Origin: Larkinella knui
GTDB taxonomy: Bacteria; Bacteroidota; Bacteroidia; Cytophagales; Spirosomataceae
NCBI RefSeq assembly: GCF_003858645.1
Contig: NZ_RQJP01000001.1
Location: forward strand, 1,116,001-1,180,000
DNA: 64,000 bases
Direction of reading: 5' to 3'
Shown: piece after piece, positions 6,244-15,287 of the stretch
Numbering within the stretch: the first letter of the stretch is position 1
How the letters are laid out: each line of letters starts with the position of its first letter
Translations under genes and position numbers: made by a program
The notes under the pieces: model-generated
Told to the model about the DNA's origin: nothing
Databases searched by the model: none
What the model saw: the letters and a program-made list of their open reading frames with translations, nothing else

Positions 6244-8900
6244 TATTTTTCCAATAACTCCCGGCCTTTTGCCAGCGCCCGATCCAGTCCGCTGGCATCG
6301 GTACCGCCGGCGGTGGCGAAAAACGGCTGCCCACCGCCACCCCCGCGGATTTCCTTCGCCAGTTCCTTCACCAGATTCCCGGCGTGAAGATTTTTTCCCT
6401 TGATCAATTCGTCCGGCAGCATCACGGCCAGTTGCGGTTTTCCGTTGATATCCGAACCCAGTACCAGAGCGAGGTTGTCGACTTTGGCTTTCAGATCATA
6501 CGCCAGTTGTTTCAACGCATCCGCCGAAGGCACCTCGACGCGTTCAACGATCACCGAATGCCCATTGCTGGCCCGAACTTTCGTCAGTAAGTCGGTTTTT
6601 ATCTGTTGTAACTTTTCGGACTCCAGGGCCTCGATTTTCTTCTGTAACTGATGCCGTTCATCGATCAGACTTTGAACGGCTTTCAGGACGTCTTTCGGCG
6701 CTTTCAGGAGTTCTTTTAATTGGTCAACCGTTGCTTGCTGTTCGTTCAGGAGGGCCAGCGCCCGTTCAGCCGTTACCGCTTCGATGCGTCGGATACCGGT
6801 CGATACCGACCCTTCGGATGTAAATTTGAAAAGGCCGATCTGCCCCGTGGCCGGAACGTGCGTGCCTCCGCAAAGTTCGACGGAATAGGCGGGATCGAAG
6901 GTGATAACCCGGACGAAATCGCCGTATTTTTCACCGAACAATGCCATCGCCCCGAGGTTTTTGGCTTCATCGATGGGCACGTTCCGTCGTTCGTCCAGCG
7001 GAATGTTTTCGCGGATCTTTTCATTCACAATACGTTCAACCTCAGCCAGTTCTTCATCCGTCACTTTAGCGAAATGCGAGAAGTCAAACCGCAGCGCATC
7101 CGGCCCGACGTACGAACCCTTCTGACCAACGTGCTTGCCCAGAACATCGCGCAAAGCCGCGTGAAGCAGGTGCGTGGCCGAGTGATTATCGCTGATCGCC
7201 GTGCGCCGACTGCTGTCGATTTTGGCCAGAACCGACGAATGAGTATCCAAAATTTCCTCCAGATTCTTGTCGTTGGAAATATGAATGATCAGGTCGTTTT
7301 CTTTCTTCGTATCGGCAATCCGGATTAAAACCGTTTGGTCACCAACCCGTACTTCAAGACGGCCGGTATCGCCAATCTGTCCCCCGGATTCGGCATAAAA
7401 CGGCGTCCGGTCCAGCACAATCTGGTATTGCGTCCCCTGCTTGTTTTGAACTTTGCGGTATTTGGCAATCCGGGCTTCGGCTTCGGTCTGATCGTAGCCT
7501 AAAAATTCGACACCGTCGATGTCATTCAGTTCCGTCCAGTCGCCGGTTGCCGAGGATGCATCCTTGCGCGAGCGTTCTTTCTGTTGCTGAAGGGCTTTCT
7601 GAAAACCGGCTTCATCGATGGAAAGTCCTTTTTCGCGGGCAATCAGGGCCGTTAAGTCCGACGGGAACCCAAACGTGTCGTTAAGTTCGAAAACCGTTTC
7701 GCCGTCGATGACGGTGCCACCCGATTGCGTTAAATCGGCGGTAATTTTATCCAGGAGTTTCAGACCATTCTCCAGCGTCCGCAGAAAAGCCGCTTCTTCT
7801 TCCCGAATCACCGTCGCCACAAAATCACGCTGGGCATTCAGTTCGGGAAAAACGTTGGCGAACTGCATCGCCAGCGTTGGCACCAGCTTGGTCAGAAACG
7901 GTTCGGTAAAGCCCAGATACGAATACCCGTAGCGAACGGCCCGGCGCAGAATCCGGCGGATAACGTAGCCCGCCCGCGCGTTCGAGGGAATCAGCCCGTC
8001 GGCGATGGCGAACGAAACCGCCCGAATGTGGTCGGCAATTACACGCATGGCCACGTCCGGATAATCGCGCTGCGAACCACCGTAGGGAATGCCCGACAGT
8101 TCTTCGATCACCTTGATGGTATGCGTGAAAACGTCGGTGTCGTAGTTCGACATCTTGCCCTGAATGGCCATGCAAAGCCGTTCGAAACCCATGCCGGTAT
8201 CGACGTGCCGGGCGGGCAGCGGTTCGAGCGAGCCGTCGGCTTTGCGGTTGAACTGCATGAAAACGAGGTTCCAGATTTCGACCACCTGCGGGTGATCGGC
8301 GTTCACCAGTTCCCGGCCGGATTGTACGTCGACTTCCGACTGAGGCCGCAAATCGACGTGGATTTCGGAGCAGGGACCGCACGGACCCGTATCGCCCATT
8401 TCCCAGAAATTATCTTTTTTATTGCCGAGAATGATGCGATCTTCCCCCACAATGGGCTTCCACAAATCCCAGGCTTCCTGATCGAAGGGAACGTTGTCTT
8501 TTGTATCGCCCTCAAAAACAGAAACATACAGCCGGTCTTTCGGTAATTTATAGACTTCCGTCAGCAGTTCCCAGGCCCAGGTGATGGCTTCGGTTTTGAA
8601 ATAATCACCAAACGACCAGTTGCCGAGCATCTCGAACATGGTGTGGTGGTAGGTGTCGAAACCGACATCTTCGAGGTCGTTGTGCTTGCCCGAAACCCGC
8701 AGACATTTTTGGGTATCGGCCACCCGTTTGGCGGGCGGTGTTCCGTTGCCCAGAAAAAAATCCTTAAATTGAGCCATGCCTGAGTTGTTGAACATGAGCG
8801 TCGGGTCGTTTTTGGCAACCAGGGGCGCTGACTGAACAATCAGGTGGTTTTTACGCTGAAAAAAGTCTAGAAAATGCTGGCGAATTTCGGAAGAAGTCAT
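6243..8900 (-). CDS. alaS: Alanine--tRNA ligase
   Basis: An 885-aa protein, the usual AlaRS length. It begins with the class II catalytic core (T-S-S-E-I-R-Q-H-F-L-D-F-F, then H-T-M-F-E-M-L-G-N-W-S-F-G-D-Y-F). The editing domain carries the zinc-type sites H-S-A-T-H near residue 580 and C-G-G-T-H near 685. The C-terminal C-Ala domain is Gly-rich (G-G-G-G-G-Q-P-F). It charges tRNA-Ala in the cytoplasm and hydrolyses Ser/Gly mischarging. It is monocistronic, with a -7 box at 8956-8963 upstream and an inverted repeat touching its stop codon. Confidence 0.97.
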   Translation of the reverse strand: MTSSEIRQHFLDFFQRKNHLIVQSAPLVAKNDPTLMFNNSGMAQFKDFFLGNGTPPAKRVADTQKCLRVSGKHNDLEDVGFDTYHHTMFEMLGNWSFGDYFKTEAITWAWELLTEVYKLPKDRLYVSVFEGDTKDNVPFDQEAWDLWKPIVGEDRIILGNKKDNFWEMGDTGPCGPCSEIHVDLRPQSEVDVQSGRELVNADHPQVVEIWNLVFMQFNRKADGSLEPLPARHVDTGMGFERLCMAIQGKMSNYDTDVFTHTIKVIEELSGIPYGGSQRDYPDVAMRVIADHIRAVSFAIADGLIPSNARAGYVIRRILRRAVRYGYSYLGFTEPFLTKLVPTLAMQFANVFPELNAQRDFVATVIREEEAAFLRTLENGLKLLDKITADLTQSGGTVIDGETVFELNDTFGFPSDLTALIAREKGLSIDEAGFQKALQQQKERSRKDASSATGDWTELNDIDGVEFLGYDQTEAEARIAKYRKVQNKQGTQYQIVLDRTPFYAESGGQIGDTGRLEVRVGDQTVLIRIADTKKENDLIIHISNDKNLEEILDTHSSVLAKIDSSRRTAISDNHSATHLLHAALRDVLGKHVGQKGSYVGPDALRFDFSHFAKVTDEELAEVERIVNEKIRENIPLDERRNVPIDEAKNLGAMALFGEKYGDFVRVITFDPAYSVELCGGTHVPATGQIGLFKFTSEGSVSTGIRRIEAVTAERALALLNEQQATVDQLKELLKAPKDVLKAVQSLIDERHQLQKKIEALESEKLQQIKTDLLTKVRASNGHSVIVERVEVPSADALKQLAYDLKAKVDNLALVLGSDINGKPQLAVMLPDELIKGKNLHAGNLVKELAKEIRGGGGGQPFFATAGGTDASGLDRALAKGRELLEK

Positions 8901-8955
8901 GGTACTTTAGGGTCCGTCATCAACGGGTTGACGACTCATGGATTGAATTGATTCG

Positions 8956-8963
8956 CAAATTTA
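8956..8963 (-). promoter_or_regulatory. -7 box of alaS
   Basis: On the minus strand the bases read TAAATTTG, a full match to the Bacteroidota -7 consensus TAnnTTTG, 55 bp before the alaS ATG. No clear TTTG -33 box is seen at the usual spacing. Confidence 0.5.
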
Positions 8964-9006
8964 CGGAAAACTTGTGTTTCTTCCGGTTTGAACGGAAGTT
9001 TGTTCT

Positions 9007-9336
9007 ATGGAGCAGTTAACAAAACGGTATTACGGCATTCGCGAGGTGGCCGATATGCTGGGGGCCAATATATCAAAACTGCGGTTTTACGAGAAAGAGT
9101 TTCCCACGCTCAAGCCCCGAAAAAACCGCGCCGGTGACCGGATTTATACCAAAGAGGACATTGAGCACCTGCGGGAAATCCTGGAGCTGGTGGAAGAAAA
9201 AAAACTGACGCTGGAAGGGGCCCGGCAACACCTGAAAGCCCGGTCGTCGCGCCAGAATGAGATCAAGCAGATGATTGGACGTTTGCAGGAAATCCGCAAA
9301 TTTCTGGTCGAGACGCGGAATCAACTGGAAGGATAA
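9007..9336 (+). CDS. MerR family transcriptional regulator
   Basis: A 109-aa protein. The N-terminal MerR winged helix is clear: Y-Y-G-I-R-E-V-A-D-M-L-G, then K-L-R-F-Y-E-K-E-F-P, and R-I-Y-T-K-E-D-I-E-H-L. A coiled-coil dimerisation helix follows (residues ~60-105). There is no Cys-based metal site and no C-terminal effector domain, so the signal is unknown. It belongs to the short MerR group widespread in Bacteroidota. It is divergent from alaS and convergent with the Wzi operon. Confidence 0.9.
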   Translation: MEQLTKRYYGIREVADMLGANISKLRFYEKEFPTLKPRKNRAGDRIYTKEDIEHLREILELVEEKKLTLEGARQHLKARSSRQNEIKQMIGRLQEIRKFLVETRNQLEG

Positions 9337-9437
9337 CGGGTTACGGTATTCGGTTTACAGTAGCTGCCGCCTGCTGACTGACGCGTTCTTAGGTAGGCGG
9401 CACGCCCTGTAAACGCTAAACCGAATTCCGAAAACCG
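9337..9437. repeat. Heptad inverted repeat, GTTTACG class, second copy
   Basis: Inverted repeat between the convergent merR and wzi-type genes. The left arm (9337-9371) ends TAGCTGCCGCC; the right arm (9396-9437) reads back with the same words (ATTCGGTTTA, GTTTACAG, TGCCGCC) plus one extra 7-bp unit. The centre holds GCTGACTGACGCG, matching the GGCTGACGC core of the other copies. Confidence 0.6.
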
Positions 9438-9441
9438 TTCC

Positions 9442-10950
9442 TTACCCCTTTCGGGACCGGTATTTATAATAATCCCACGTTTTACGCACGCTGGCGTATA
9501 CGGCATTGCTGTTGGGGAACAAACCGCCCCGGTCGGAAGCTGCGGCAAGCGTGAAGAGCAGGCCGTTTTGATTGAGCGGCACGCCCACTTGCAAAAGCGA
9601 CGAAAACTGCTCGACGGTGTTGGGGTAGGGCACGTCATAGGTTCCGAAATTTTCACTGTAGGACACCTTTACCTGAAAGGTACAATATGGGGCAAACCCG
9701 CCCTGGAGGCCCGTGTGGAAAGCCCGAACCCGGTTGTTGGCAAAGAAACCGTAGCGCGGCAGGTCCGGACGGGTATCATTCATGGGGGTGATGAAAGGCG
9801 TCCCGATCGTGTTGCCAAAATAGGACCAGCCGTTCCGGTATTGCGTATGGTTGAAATAATTATCCCGACCCCGTAATTTATCCAGATCCTGAAAAACACT
9901 GCCACCCTGGCTTTTTGTGTACAAAAGCTCAACGACGGCGCCCGTAATGTGGAACCCGGACGACGACGGGGTCAACTTCCGGAAACGAATCCCATTGAGG
10001 CCGTCTTCGAGGTTGGTGCGGTAAAAGAGTGAACCATCCTCATAAACGCTTTGGCGGTAGACCAGAATCGACAGTTTTTTACTACTGAATTCCATCCCGA
10101 TGTCAATGCTCCCCAGGTGATTTCCGATCCGGTTTTCCCGGTCGAACCGGCTGTAATACGTGGTGTCAACGTTGTGATTATACCCCAGACTACTACCCGT
10201 CACCAGATACGCATACGATTGAAAGTTGGCCGGAAAGCGCCCGTTCTTAACCAGGCCATCGGAAAGCTCCTGCGTCACTCCGCCCCATTCTACCTGGTGG
10301 TTGAAACCGGCGTATAGTTTGATCGGCCACCTGGCTTTTCCCAATCGCGTATACAACGCCTTTTGATGCAGATACGCATGGTGAACTATGCCCCGGTTTT
10401 CAAACCAGCCATGCGCATAAAAGCCTCTGACCGAAATGATTCCGTTGGTGAATGGAATCGGGGTGAACTGCGGAAGTCCGATCTGGATTTTGGGGATTGG
10501 CAGAGCGTTGCCCGACCAACTGTAGGACCCCGAACTGAGTGTCGAATCCACCAGACCGACGACTTCCCGACGTCGCCCGGCGACCAATTCGAAAGCACCA
10601 GCGCGGACTTTGGCGTACAGTTCCGGGATTAGTACATCCGTTTTTGCGCTCGTACCGGTATTGCCAACCAGTTCGGCACCGTAGCCAAAACCAAAAAAAT
10701 CACGGCGTTTTGCCGGTAGGCTATCCGTGACCGGATAATACCGGTAATCCCGGCGAAGTCCGGCGCGCACCGTGGCATAAGGCAGCGATGTCGGAACAAT
10801 ACCGTATTGGTTGGTCCGAAGCCAAAACGGCGTTTGAGCGGAATTTCCATAAAAGCCACCGACCTCCGCAAAAAGCTGGATGGGTTTGACTTCAATCCGG
10901 TTTTGGCAAAATCCAAGGAGGGGACAGAGAAAAAGGAGCAGCGTTTTCAT
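9442..10950 (-). CDS. Capsule assembly Wzi family protein (copy 1)
   Basis: A 502-aa protein with a short signal peptide (M-K-T-L-L-L-F-L-C-P-L-L-G-F-C-Q). The mature part is rich in alternating, aromatic-ended strands, as in the outer-membrane Wzi barrel family. The family signature P-F-W-L-R-T-N-Q-Y-G-I-V-P lies near residue 40; G-R-R-R-E-V and the N-Y-F-N-H-x-Q-Y-R-x-G-W-S-Y block follow. E. coli Wzi is an outer-membrane lectin holding capsule at the surface. It overlaps the upstream small membrane gene by 4 bp (ATGA). A paralogue lies at 18256-19719; no capsule synthesis genes are adjacent, so the polymer bound is unknown. Confidence 0.88.
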   Translation of the reverse strand: MKTLLLFLCPLLGFCQNRIEVKPIQLFAEVGGFYGNSAQTPFWLRTNQYGIVPTSLPYATVRAGLRRDYRYYPVTDSLPAKRRDFFGFGYGAELVGNTGTSAKTDVLIPELYAKVRAGAFELVAGRRREVVGLVDSTLSSGSYSWSGNALPIPKIQIGLPQFTPIPFTNGIISVRGFYAHGWFENRGIVHHAYLHQKALYTRLGKARWPIKLYAGFNHQVEWGGVTQELSDGLVKNGRFPANFQSYAYLVTGSSLGYNHNVDTTYYSRFDRENRIGNHLGSIDIGMEFSSKKLSILVYRQSVYEDGSLFYRTNLEDGLNGIRFRKLTPSSSGFHITGAVVELLYTKSQGGSVFQDLDKLRGRDNYFNHTQYRNGWSYFGNTIGTPFITPMNDTRPDLPRYGFFANNRVRAFHTGLQGGFAPYCTFQVKVSYSENFGTYDVPYPNTVEQFSSLLQVGVPLNQNGLLFTLAAASDRGGLFPNSNAVYASVRKTWDYYKYRSRKG

Positions 10951-11159
10951 TTTGATCTGACCAGTAAAAATGAACTGCCCAGATAATACATTACGTAAAA
11001 GCCGATACCGGCAGAACCAACGGTAATTGAACTTTCCCGGGTTAGCTGATACGCCATATAGCCGCTTCCCAAAGCCAGGAAACCACTGATTACCAGAAGA
11101 AGAGAAAATAGACTCCAGTAAAGGGCCTGGTGTTTAAACGTACCTTGCTTAGGTGCCAT
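10947..11159 (-). CDS. Small two-helix membrane protein coupled to wzi-type gene
   Basis: Start chosen at ATG 11159 (M-A-P-K-Q-G-T-F), giving 70 aa. Two hydrophobic segments (about residues 14-34 and 46-65) suggest an inner-membrane hairpin. Its TGA stop overlaps the ATG of the Wzi-family gene (ATGA, 4 bp), so the two are translationally coupled. No family is recognised; the coupling suggests a role with the Wzi product or simple co-expression. Confidence 0.6.
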   Translation of the reverse strand: MAPKQGTFKHQALYWSLFSLLLVISGFLALGSGYMAYQLTRESSITVGSAGIGFYVMYYLGSSFLLVRSK

Positions 11160-11862
11160 CGTTTGGTTAAGAAAAATGAAACATGTTTTGGTACAATCCG
11201 CAGCGGCAGATTGAACGGGCCGAAACGAAGCCCCAATCGTGGTCTGCCGGATCATTTTTAGCGGGGAACGCTAGTCAACTGGCCTGGGCCAGGCACCAAA
11301 AGAACAACCGGGTTCAGTGGCCGGCATGCCAGCCAATCCAAAAAGATTCAAAAAAAAGGCTACGTACGGGGTGGGTACTAAACGGGATTAATCGAGATGA
11401 GACCTCGAATTGAAAGGACCGGAAGTTGTTTTGGTCCCACTAGGTCGTGGCGAACAGTCGATTCTGCCCGATTTAGACAGGTTTTCTTTTCCGTTCGACG
11501 CTTCAGCAAGTAAAAAGGCAAGCATTGATTTTAGGTCTGATGTATGTTGTCAACTTAGAACTTTCAGTTACAAAATATGTTTGCCCTGAACGGTGATTTT
11601 AGGTAATTTATAAACAGTCTACTTGTAAAAAAATAGGTAATTATTTCTGCCAGCCGGATTGAGTGTCTACAAAAAAAGCAAAAATGGCCCAAATTAAGGT
11701 ACTGAATGACTGTTTTAGAGGAGTTTAAATGAAACGGGGATTTTTTTGGAAGTCGGTTTATTCAGTATGCTGAGTAAATTTACATGTTAAAAACAACATT
11801 CATCACTATACGTTTAAGACATGAATTTTCTGGTTTTTGCCTGACTGCGTAACCATCGCCAA
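11160..11862. other. 703-bp gap without a convincing gene
   Basis: Open frames here are short and lack family features. The right part (about 11540-11830) is clearly AT-rich with A and T runs. The stretch should contain the promoter of the small-membrane/wzi-type operon on the minus strand, but I found no full TAnnTTTG box. No repeat or RNA gene recognised. Confidence 0.5.
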
Positions 11863-13716
11863 CTACGGAATGGAGTCGGTGAGCGCATTCATAAAGGCGA
11901 TCAATGCCTTTTTTTCGCTGGAGGTCAGATTTAGTTTGTCGGATGGCAGAGTCTGATTGTCGAGCGCAATTCCCAACCCCTGGCCACCGCCCCGGTCATA
12001 AAATTCGATCACTTCCTCCAGCGTTTGGAACGCACCGTTGTGCATATACGGGGCCGTCCGGGCTACATTTCGAACGGACGGTGTTTTGAAGGCATAGTTG
12101 AGCGGATCGAGCGGGAAGAGGGCGTAACGACCCGGATCCGGATCGATCTGCCGGCAGTTTGGCCGAACCGGGACGCCGATGACTTCGGACTCGGTTTGGG
12201 TAAATTCCGGCGGAACCGTACCGTTGAACAGTGGCATGAAGTGGCAGGTGCCGCATTTGGCTTTTCCCATGAAAAGGTTAAAACCGAAAACTTCCTCGGC
12301 CGTCATAACCGGCTTGCCCGACGCATCCCGTTCTCCCCGCATATACCGGTCGAACCGGGCGTTGAGACGAACCAGCGAACGTTCGTAGGCGGCAAGTGCA
12401 TTCTGGATGTGAATGGGTTCGATCGAATCCCGCATAGTCGGGAAGGCCCGTTTAAACCCGCTTTTATACGCGCTGTTATGCTGCAGGGTTCGGGCCGCGA
12501 ATTCGAGAGAACCGTGCATTTCGTCCGTGTTCTGAATCACATCCGACGACTGGTTTTCGAGCGTATGGGACCGTAAATCGTAGAACTGACGGTTTTGCAA
12601 AGCGGCATTCAGCAGCGTAGGCGTGTTGCGCCGGACCGTTCCCCGCCCGGAAAGCGTTGCGTTTTTGGGTAAACCATCCGTGAAGGCCCGGCCCGGCTGG
12701 TGGCAGGTAGCACACGACCGTTTTCCGCCCGAAGAATCGTTGCTCGTCGACAGGAGGAGGTCGGAAAACAGCTTTTTTCCTACCAGGATTTTGGCCTCAT
12801 TCGAACGCATGGCCGAAGTGGGTGCGTAGAAATCCGCATCGAAAGCGTTAGGATCGAACAGGGTTTTGGCCTCCGTTCGCAGCGCCCGAATTTCTTTAAA
12901 AGGGTGAATAGCCAGCTGTTTCTGGTAAGCCAGTAGCTGGGTTGAGAGGGGATTGGCGTAGGTGATGATGAAATGGGCGCGATCGAATGCATTGAAATCG
13001 GTTGCCTGATTCAGGTGGGCTTCGGTTTTCTGCAACAGCCGGTCAAGCTGGCTGAAACCGGGTTGGGTTCGTTCGTAAAAACTAACATACGTTCGCAAAC
13101 CGGCTATCGAGGTGGCGGCTTCCGGAAGGGCCGTTTGGCAAATAGGCGTGTCGAATCCGCTGATTCCGAGCGTAAGTAGGCGAAAAATCTGCAACCGCAA
13201 CAGATCGAAAACGTGCGCGTCGGTTAACTCGGTATCCTGCCAGAAATTCGCATACCGGACCAGTTCGCGCCGGAGTTTTTTGATTTCACGAACCAGACCA
13301 GAGCGTTGGTCGAGGTTAAATTCCGGAAAAATAAACGCTTCGATTACCTGCAAACCGCCGGGTTCCGAAATCCGGTTGTCCTCCGCTTCAATCTCGGGCA
13401 GGGGCGGGCCGTTCACCAGGCGGGTTGTTGCCGGAAAATAATACGCGGTAAACGGTTCCAGCTTTTTATAGGCCCGGCGGCAGGCCCGAAAGGCGGCTTT
13501 CAGTGAATCGGAATGGCGGCTATTTTCGGCCAGCGGTAAAAGTTGCTCGCTAAGAACCGCATCGAACGCGGCCAGATCCGTGGAAAATTGCCCCTTGACC
13601 CGCTGCGTTGCGGATTTGGCGACCGACGGCTGCGAGTCGAGCTGACCAAGCAGGACCACAAACAGCCAGGTCGTCCCCAGAAAAAAAGCCGGAAGCAGTG
13701 CCTTATTTCGGAACAC
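11863..13716 (-). CDS. Di-haem cytochrome c peroxidase family protein (MauG/CcpA type)
   Basis: About 617 aa if started at GTG 13716; GTG 13740 and TTG 13725 are alternatives, all overlapping the upstream stop by some bases. A hydrophobic signal (A-F-F-L-G-T-T-W-L-F-V-V-L-L-G) leads to a ~290-residue helical N-terminal region of unknown role. The peroxidase part follows, with two haem c motifs, C-A-T-C-H (followed by Q-P-G-R-A-F-T-D-G) and C-G-T-C-H-F, and the usual T-P-T-L-L-N-A and P-Y-M-H-N-G-A-F motifs. It probably reduces peroxide or oxidises a substrate in the periplasm. It is co-transcribed with the PhoX-like lipoprotein. Confidence 0.88.
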   Translation of the reverse strand: MFRNKALLPAFFLGTTWLFVVLLGQLDSQPSVAKSATQRVKGQFSTDLAAFDAVLSEQLLPLAENSRHSDSLKAAFRACRRAYKKLEPFTAYYFPATTRLVNGPPLPEIEAEDNRISEPGGLQVIEAFIFPEFNLDQRSGLVREIKKLRRELVRYANFWQDTELTDAHVFDLLRLQIFRLLTLGISGFDTPICQTALPEAATSIAGLRTYVSFYERTQPGFSQLDRLLQKTEAHLNQATDFNAFDRAHFIITYANPLSTQLLAYQKQLAIHPFKEIRALRTEAKTLFDPNAFDADFYAPTSAMRSNEAKILVGKKLFSDLLLSTSNDSSGGKRSCATCHQPGRAFTDGLPKNATLSGRGTVRRNTPTLLNAALQNRQFYDLRSHTLENQSSDVIQNTDEMHGSLEFAARTLQHNSAYKSGFKRAFPTMRDSIEPIHIQNALAAYERSLVRLNARFDRYMRGERDASGKPVMTAEEVFGFNLFMGKAKCGTCHFMPLFNGTVPPEFTQTESEVIGVPVRPNCRQIDPDPGRYALFPLDPLNYAFKTPSVRNVARTAPYMHNGAFQTLEEVIEFYDRGGGQGLGIALDNQTLPSDKLNLTSSEKKALIAFMNALTDSIP

Positions 13717-15187
13717 CGCGCACAAGAACGATCTGTCCACCTTCGCCCATATTTCCAATCGCGTTATCGTAAATGTTAACGTCTTTGGTAATCGAACTCC
13801 CGTCTGCATTGACGAATTTGGTATCGCGCCAGGTGTGGGGTTGCAGATTGATTAAAAACGTATTCGATATTCCAACCACCTCCGAAATATCGGTCATGGC
13901 ACCATATTCCCAGGTACTGATACCCTGGTGCCCGATCAGATTGAATTTTTTCTGAAATTCGGCATCGGAACGGCGGTGATTCATTTCCAGAAACGGTTTC
14001 AATTGTTTGGTGGCAATGCCGTATTGCCAGATTCGACCGTCGTGATCGGGCGTTGAAATCGGTGCATCGCCATCTTCGCCAATGTAAACGTAATTCTCGG
14101 TAACGCAGATGTTGTCGGGGTTGACGAGGCTCTTGCCGGGATTGGAATATCCTTCGGCAATAAACGACAATTTGCCCTTCAACGGGTCGCTGGCATCGAG
14201 TTCGAGGTGGTAGACGCGGCCCCACTGCACCCGGTCGCTGGCGAACGAACCGGTTACGGCAAAAAAAACTTCGCGCCCGTTGGCAGCACTGCCTTTCCGG
14301 TAGTCAATATCTTCGACGCGGGCAAACTGGATGGCGTTTTTCTCCAGTTGCTGAGCGGCAATCTGGGCTCCGGTAGCGGTTTTGGCGTTAGCGATCTCGA
14401 CAAATTCGACGTCATACCGCTGGTCGGCCTGCATGGTTTTCTCGACCGGATCAAGGTTGGTTCGGCGCAGGGTGTAGAGTTTTCCGTTTTGCAAATCCCC
14501 CACCGTGTTGGAAACGTAGAGTGTCACCTGACCATTTCCTTCATCTTCCGACATCAAGATGACGGTTTTGTTGGGATAGGCACCTTTGGGCAGGGGAAGC
14601 GCGTTTTCGAACGATGCCTTGCCCAAAGCCGGGAGCGTCCGGCTGCTGTTTTTTTTGTCAGCCGCTCCCACCGGATCGATGGCGTGAACCCGGCCTTCGG
14701 CATCGCTCTCGCCGGCGGTCAGAAAAATCGGGCCAAAACCGTGTTCGGCCGGGGTGGCCAGCGTTGCCGAGCACAGCCGCCACAGGCCGCCTTCCGCATC
14801 GAGAAGGTATTCACCCTTGACCGGTTTGAACGTTTTATCCAGATACACCCTGGAAAGGGAGCGGATGATCTCGTGATTGGTCAGTAAAATATACCCGTCT
14901 CCCGTCGGATTCTTCAGTAAGCCCGCCCCGTCGGGCTCTCCGGCAAAAACAAAACCGGGCGATTGTTCCAGTTTATCGTCGCTGCTGATGAGTGGCAGGA
15001 TTTCCAGGCTTTCAAAACCGGGCAGGGCCTTCACCAACGGGGGTGAAACGGAATGCGCTTTAAGGACCACATCCGGGTTGGTAGTGCCCGAACCGCCTTT
15101 GTCATCTTTATGACAGCCGGCCAGCGCAAGGATGGATACCGCAAAGACGAGCGACTTCGAAGAGAAAAAAAAGGGAAACGTTGACAT
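13703..15187 (-). CDS. PhoX/DUF839-like lipoprotein
   Basis: Start chosen at ATG 15187, which gives a clean lipoprotein signal (L-V-F-A-V-S-I-L-A-L-A-G-C). The ~494-aa protein has the DUF839/PhoX hallmark near its N-terminus: D-G-A-G-L-L-K-N, then I-L-L-T-N-H-E-I. Later come L-V-N-P-D-N-I-C-V and D-H-D-G-R-I-W-Q-Y, like the PhoX beta-propeller. PhoX enzymes are Ca/Fe-dependent alkaline phosphatases, but many DUF839 proteins have no proven activity, and I cannot confirm the metal ligands. Its stop overlaps the start of the peroxidase gene, implying one unit. Confidence 0.7.
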   Translation of the reverse strand: MSTFPFFFSSKSLVFAVSILALAGCHKDDKGGSGTTNPDVVLKAHSVSPPLVKALPGFESLEILPLISSDDKLEQSPGFVFAGEPDGAGLLKNPTGDGYILLTNHEIIRSLSRVYLDKTFKPVKGEYLLDAEGGLWRLCSATLATPAEHGFGPIFLTAGESDAEGRVHAIDPVGAADKKNSSRTLPALGKASFENALPLPKGAYPNKTVILMSEDEGNGQVTLYVSNTVGDLQNGKLYTLRRTNLDPVEKTMQADQRYDVEFVEIANAKTATGAQIAAQQLEKNAIQFARVEDIDYRKGSAANGREVFFAVTGSFASDRVQWGRVYHLELDASDPLKGKLSFIAEGYSNPGKSLVNPDNICVTENYVYIGEDGDAPISTPDHDGRIWQYGIATKQLKPFLEMNHRRSDAEFQKKFNLIGHQGISTWEYGAMTDISEVVGISNTFLINLQPHTWRDTKFVNADGSSITKDVNIYDNAIGNMGEGGQIVLVRGVPK

Positions 15188-15287
15188 GGCGAAAGGCATT
15201 TGCCAAATGTAACTAATTTTTATTTTGCCCCGCACCGTTACTCCGGGGTTCCCCTTACGTCTTGATAAAAACCGTTGCTGCAAGCTT

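Noticed and set aside
11183..11413. 76-aa plus-strand frame in the 703-bp gap
   Set aside because: Trp/Gln/Lys-rich composition without pattern, no promoter, and it sits in the probable upstream region of the wzi-type operon.
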